Assembly (NCBI RefSeq): GCF_003014655.1 | Contig: NZ_PYAT01000001.1 | Coordinates: forward strand, 372,001 to 436,000 | Direction of reading: 5' to 3' | DNA length: 64,000 nucleotides | From: Planomicrobium soli | GTDB lineage: Bacteria > Bacillota > Bacilli > Bacillales_A > Planococcaceae | Shown here: positions 61,165 through 64,000 of the stretch, one piece after another | Numbering within the stretch: the stretch's first letter is position 1 | How the letters are laid out: the number at the start of each line of letters is the position of its first letter | Program-made: the position numbers and the translations under genes | Notes under the pieces: generated by a model | Told to the model about the DNA's origin: nothing | Seen by the model: the letters and a program-made list of their open reading frames with translations, nothing else | Database searches by the model: none

Positions 61165-63123
61165 TTATTCCACACTATCGTATGCAATGGTTTCTTCTAG
61201 TATTACAGTCGAATCCCTGACAATGCGGTAGACGGCACTTTCGCCTTCTGCTATTTGCAGTTCGATTTCCCGGGTTTCAGTTTCAGTAATTGAAAATTCT
61301 TCAACCGGTTCCGCCATTGTATCATCCTGATCCTGGATATAAATCCGCACATTCTGCTCGTCTTCAGCATCCGCTTCATAGGGTATTTCTACGGATTTGA
61401 TATACGTTTTCAACGGCAAGGCCGCCCGCCCGGAAGACATCGTCACTTCGATGGTGCTGCCGGCTTCAATTTGCTGTTGCCCGGATGGGCTTTGCGCTAA
61501 TACGGTTCCCGCTTTTACGCTATCTGAGGATTCTTCCCCGACAATACGTATATTGAAACCTGATGTACGGGCATATTGATTCAAATCCGCTTCTGTATAG
61601 CCGGTCAAATCTTCTACCTGCCGCATGTCCTTGCCTTTGCTCACCGTAAATTCAATTTCGGTTTCACTGACAACAATTTCAGCTCCCGCCCGCGGCCTTT
61701 GTTCCAGGATGGTACCTACAGGCTCGTCAGAAAACTCTTCAACTTGCTCTTTCAGCTGAAAATTCTGCTCTTCTAAGAGCTCTATTGTTTCATCGATCAT
61801 TTCCCCTACATAGTCATCCATTTCAACTTTCCGTTTGCCTTGGCTGACAAAAAGCTGGATTTCTGACTCCCGATCGCGTACTTTCTCTGCTTCTGGTATC
61901 GTACGAATTACCTGGCCTTCTTCGACTTCTTCTGAAAACTCTTCAGTTTCCTCACCTAAAACAAAGCCCGCAGCCCTCAATTCCTCAATGGCCACTGTCC
62001 GCTCCATTCCGGAAACATCCGGAACAGCGGCTTGCCTTGGTCCAAATAAGTCCGGAAATGCTATAGCTACTATAATTCCGGTAATAAGCAAGAATCCAAG
62101 AGCTGCCAGCAACCAAGGCCATTTTTTCTTTTTCTCTTTTTTAGCCGGTGGCGGCTCTGGTTTGTCCTTCGGTTTGGCAGCAAGCGGAATGACGGTCTTT
62201 GTATCCTCTGCGCTTCCATAGGCTGCCGCATTTTTAATGACCGGCATCGCCCGTGTTTCATCCTGGTCTTCCGGAACTTTAAATTTTGGTTCGTTTAATC
62301 TCTCATCTGATAATACAGTCGACAAATCAGCTTCCATTTCGTCAGCAGATTGGTAACGATACTGCATTTTTTTCGCGGTAGCCTTCATGACAACATTTTC
62401 TACACTTTGCGGGAGGTTCGGTACAATAGCGCGAAGAGACGGAGTTTCGGTTTGCAGATGCTTTAATGCGATAGAAACAGCTGATTCCCCGGAAAAAGGC
62501 AATTTCCCAGTCAATAATTCATACATGACAATGCCAAGCGAATAAATATCCGATTTCTTATTGGCTGTGCCCCCGCGCGCCTGTTCCGGGGACAAGTAAT
62601 GCACTGTGCCAAGTACGGAATTGGTTTGCGTATATGAAGTCGCACTCAATGCCATGGCAATTCCAAAGTCACTGATTTTCACATTGCCTTCTTCATCCAT
62701 CAGAATATTTTGCGGCTTTATATCGCGGTGGACAATTTGGTTATGATGGGCATGTGCCAAAGCTGAAGTCAATTGTTTCATAATCTCGACCGCCCGTTCA
62801 GGCGCTACCGGTGAGTTCTCGATTATATATTCTTTCAAGGTTTTTCCAGGTACATACTCCATAACTAAATAATGAAGAGAGCCGTCTTCGCCTACATCAA
62901 AAATATTTACGATATTTGGGTGGGCAAGGCTTGTTGTAGACAACGCTTCCCGCTGAAAACGCCGGCGGAGTTCTTCTTCATTCGAGAAATCGTATCGCAG
63001 AACTTTGATCGCAATATCGCGGTCCAAAATCATATCATGAGCCAAATAGACGTTGGACATTCCACCGCCGCCAATCAGTTCCATAACTTTATAGCGGCCA
63101 TTAATTCTTTTGCCGATCAACAT
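61165..63123 (-). CDS. prkC: PASTA-domain Ser/Thr kinase PrkC
   Basis: 652 residues. Cytoplasmic kinase 1-270 (GGGGMSNVYLA, catalytic-loop HRDIKPQN, DFGIA, SPEQARGG), a transmembrane helix at about 332-356, three PASTA repeats outside (VPDVSGMERTVAIEEL..., MIDETIELLEEQNF, DLTGYTEADLNQYA), then a C-terminal beta domain. Senses cell-wall fragments. Confidence 0.96.
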   Translation of the reverse strand: MLIGKRINGRYKVMELIGGGGMSNVYLAHDMILDRDIAIKVLRYDFSNEEELRRRFQREALSTTSLAHPNIVNIFDVGEDGSLHYLVMEYVPGKTLKEYIIENSPVAPERAVEIMKQLTSALAHAHHNQIVHRDIKPQNILMDEEGNVKISDFGIAMALSATSYTQTNSVLGTVHYLSPEQARGGTANKKSDIYSLGIVMYELLTGKLPFSGESAVSIALKHLQTETPSLRAIVPNLPQSVENVVMKATAKKMQYRYQSADEMEADLSTVLSDERLNEPKFKVPEDQDETRAMPVIKNAAAYGSAEDTKTVIPLAAKPKDKPEPPPAKKEKKKKWPWLLAALGFLLITGIIVAIAFPDLFGPRQAAVPDVSGMERTVAIEELRAAGFVLGEETEEFSEEVEEGQVIRTIPEAEKVRDRESEIQLFVSQGKRKVEMDDYVGEMIDETIELLEEQNFQLKEQVEEFSDEPVGTILEQRPRAGAEIVVSETEIEFTVSKGKDMRQVEDLTGYTEADLNQYARTSGFNIRIVGEESSDSVKAGTVLAQSPSGQQQIEAGSTIEVTMSSGRAALPLKTYIKSVEIPYEADAEDEQNVRIYIQDQDDTMAEPVEEFSITETETREIELQIAEGESAVYRIVRDSTVILEETIAYDSVE

Positions 63124-63125
63124 GG

Positions 63126-63914
63126 CTATACCTCCTCAGCCTGTGAGGATAAAAGAACAAGCGAAATGTTGTCTTCTCCTCCTAGGTGATTGGCGAGCTT
63201 TACAAGCTCTTCACCTTTTTGGGAAAGCGGCATCGAAGAACAGACAATAGTAGCAAGATCATCTTTGGTCACCTTATTGCTTAATCCGTCAGAACAAACC
63301 AACAAATATAAAGGTGGAGTTAGTTTGAAATGCAGGAATTCCCCTTCAATGCCGGGTTCAGTTCCAAGCGCTTTGACGATCCAATTTTTCTTTGGATGGT
63401 CTTCCGCTTCTTCTTCACTTATTTCTCCGTTGTCGACAAGCACGTTCACATAGGAATGGTCGCGGGTCAATTGTTCAACGCCCCCATCTATAACATAAGC
63501 CCGGCTATCGCCAATATGGCACATGACGCAATCGGCGTTATCAATCAGTGCAGCAATCAAAGTCGTGCCCATTCCTTCACACCCCGGATTGTTTCCAGCA
63601 TACTCATACACCTTCCTATTTATGTTTTGCACATGATAGGAAAGCCATTCTTTTTTGGTTTCAATAGAAGAAAAAGCTTCCGGCTGTTCTTCCAAAAAAA
63701 GTGTACCCAACGAACTGACGGTCATTTCACTCGCCACGTCCCCTGCGTTATGTCCGCCCATTCCATCAGCGACCAAAACCAGAAGCAACCCTTCCGGCCT
63801 TTTCAGGACAGCTACCCGGTCTTCGTTGATCTCTCGTTTTTTCCCAGTATCGCTTTCGATTACATAATGAAACAAATCCTGCCACCCCACTTCTGTTCTG
63901 TGCCTTTTAACCAT
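63126..63914 (-). CDS. prpC: PP2C-type phosphatase PrpC
   Basis: 262 residues from ATG 63914; homologues start near FHYVIESDTGKKR, so a TTG at 63875 is also possible. Metal-site motifs REINEDR, VADGMGGHNAGD, CHIGDSRAYV, CSDGLSNKV and GGEDNISLVLL. Reverses PrkC phosphorylation; 2 bases before prkC. Confidence 0.95.
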   Translation of the reverse strand: MVKRHRTEVGWQDLFHYVIESDTGKKREINEDRVAVLKRPEGLLLVLVADGMGGHNAGDVASEMTVSSLGTLFLEEQPEAFSSIETKKEWLSYHVQNINRKVYEYAGNNPGCEGMGTTLIAALIDNADCVMCHIGDSRAYVIDGGVEQLTRDHSYVNVLVDNGEISEEEAEDHPKKNWIVKALGTEPGIEGEFLHFKLTPPLYLLVCSDGLSNKVTKDDLATIVCSSMPLSQKGEELVKLANHLGGEDNISLVLLSSQAEEV

Positions 63915-63922
63915 CTAATTTC

Positions 63923-64000
63923 TTATGATTTTTTGCGGAACGCAGCGATGAAAAAGCCGTCGCTTCCGAAATCCTGCGGAAAAATCTGGACAAATCCTGA
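63923..64000 (-). CDS. rsmB: 16S rRNA (cytosine967-C5)-methyltransferase RsmB, C-terminus (partial)
   Basis: The last 25 codons are visible (VQIFPQDFGSDGFFIAAFRKKS then TAA), the closing strand of the NOL1/NOP2/Sun methyltransferase family. In Bacillus rlmN lies between rsmB and prpC; here only 8 bases separate them. Confidence 0.75.
   Translation of the reverse strand, partial: SGFVQIFPQDFGSDGFFIAAFRKKS

Noticed and set aside
63923-64000. RlmN C-terminus upstream of prpC
   Set aside because: The visible residues match the RsmB (Sun family) end, not RlmN.

Overview
The window is from a Gram-positive, low-to-moderate GC member of the Bacillales. The chromosomal gene order (rsmB-prpC-prkC-rsgA-rpe-thiN / rpmB / asp23-fakA-sdaAB-sdaAA-recG-fapR-plsX-fabD-fabG-acpP-rnc-smc-ftsY-ylxM-ffh-rpsP-khpA-rimM-trmD-rplS-lepB-rbgA-rnhB-sucC-sucD) is the classical Bacillus block. 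spoVM is missing between thiN and rpmB, and ylqD is missing between khpA and rimM. Together with the protein sequences this suggests a non-sporulating Planococcaceae relative (inference).

Positions 1 to about 34,240 are a siphovirus-type prophage lying directly behind sucD. The rest of the phage, including its lysis genes and left end, is outside the window. From right to left it holds: tyrosine integrase, ImmA-type protease, a lipoprotein and a CI-like repressor on the + strand; a divergent operator region; then, on the - strand, a Cro-like regulator, an antirepressor, an orphan methyltransferase, XRE and excisionase-like regulators, a YqaJ/RecT recombination pair, a DnaD-like/DnaC-like replication pair, many very small genes, a RusA gene broken by a stop codon, and xtrA. 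A 7 kb AT-rich accessory block follows. Next come a sigma-region-4-like late regulator, terminase, SPP1-type portal and head genes, connectors, tail tube, tail chaperones with a -1 frameshift site, a short tape measure, Dit, an SGNH esterase and the start of the tail hub/endopeptidase.

The most unusual part is the accessory block (14.5-21.95 kb). Six cargo units, all on the - strand, each end in a related copy of a roughly 57-bp hairpin terminator. Five of the six begin exactly where an intact or decayed copy of xtrA ends, with the xtrA stop codon overlapping or abutting the cargo start. This looks like a tandem array built by repeated duplication of an xtrA-cargo-terminator unit, or by recombination at those two anchors. 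One cargo is a two-gene ATPase plus DUF4435 pair that matches the architecture of the PARIS anti-phage system. The other five are unrecognised membrane-anchored proteins of two architectural types. I propose a modular defence/superinfection-exclusion cassette locus.

Positions 34.3-64 kb are core chromosome, mostly on the - strand in tightly coupled operons. They cover central metabolism (sucCD), ribosome and tRNA maturation (rnhB, rbgA, rplS, trmD, rimM, rpsP, rsgA), protein targeting (ffh, ftsY, lepB), chromosome structure (smc), the FapR-controlled lipid operon (fapR-plsX-fabD-fabG-acpP), serine degradation, fatty-acid kinase and the PrkC/PrpC signalling pair. Regulatory elements that can be read directly include a FapR box over the fapR promoter, an L19 leader before rplS, promoters for rpsP and rpmB, and several terminators. 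A 171-bp element with perfect 10-bp terminal inverted repeats sits between ffh and rpsP.
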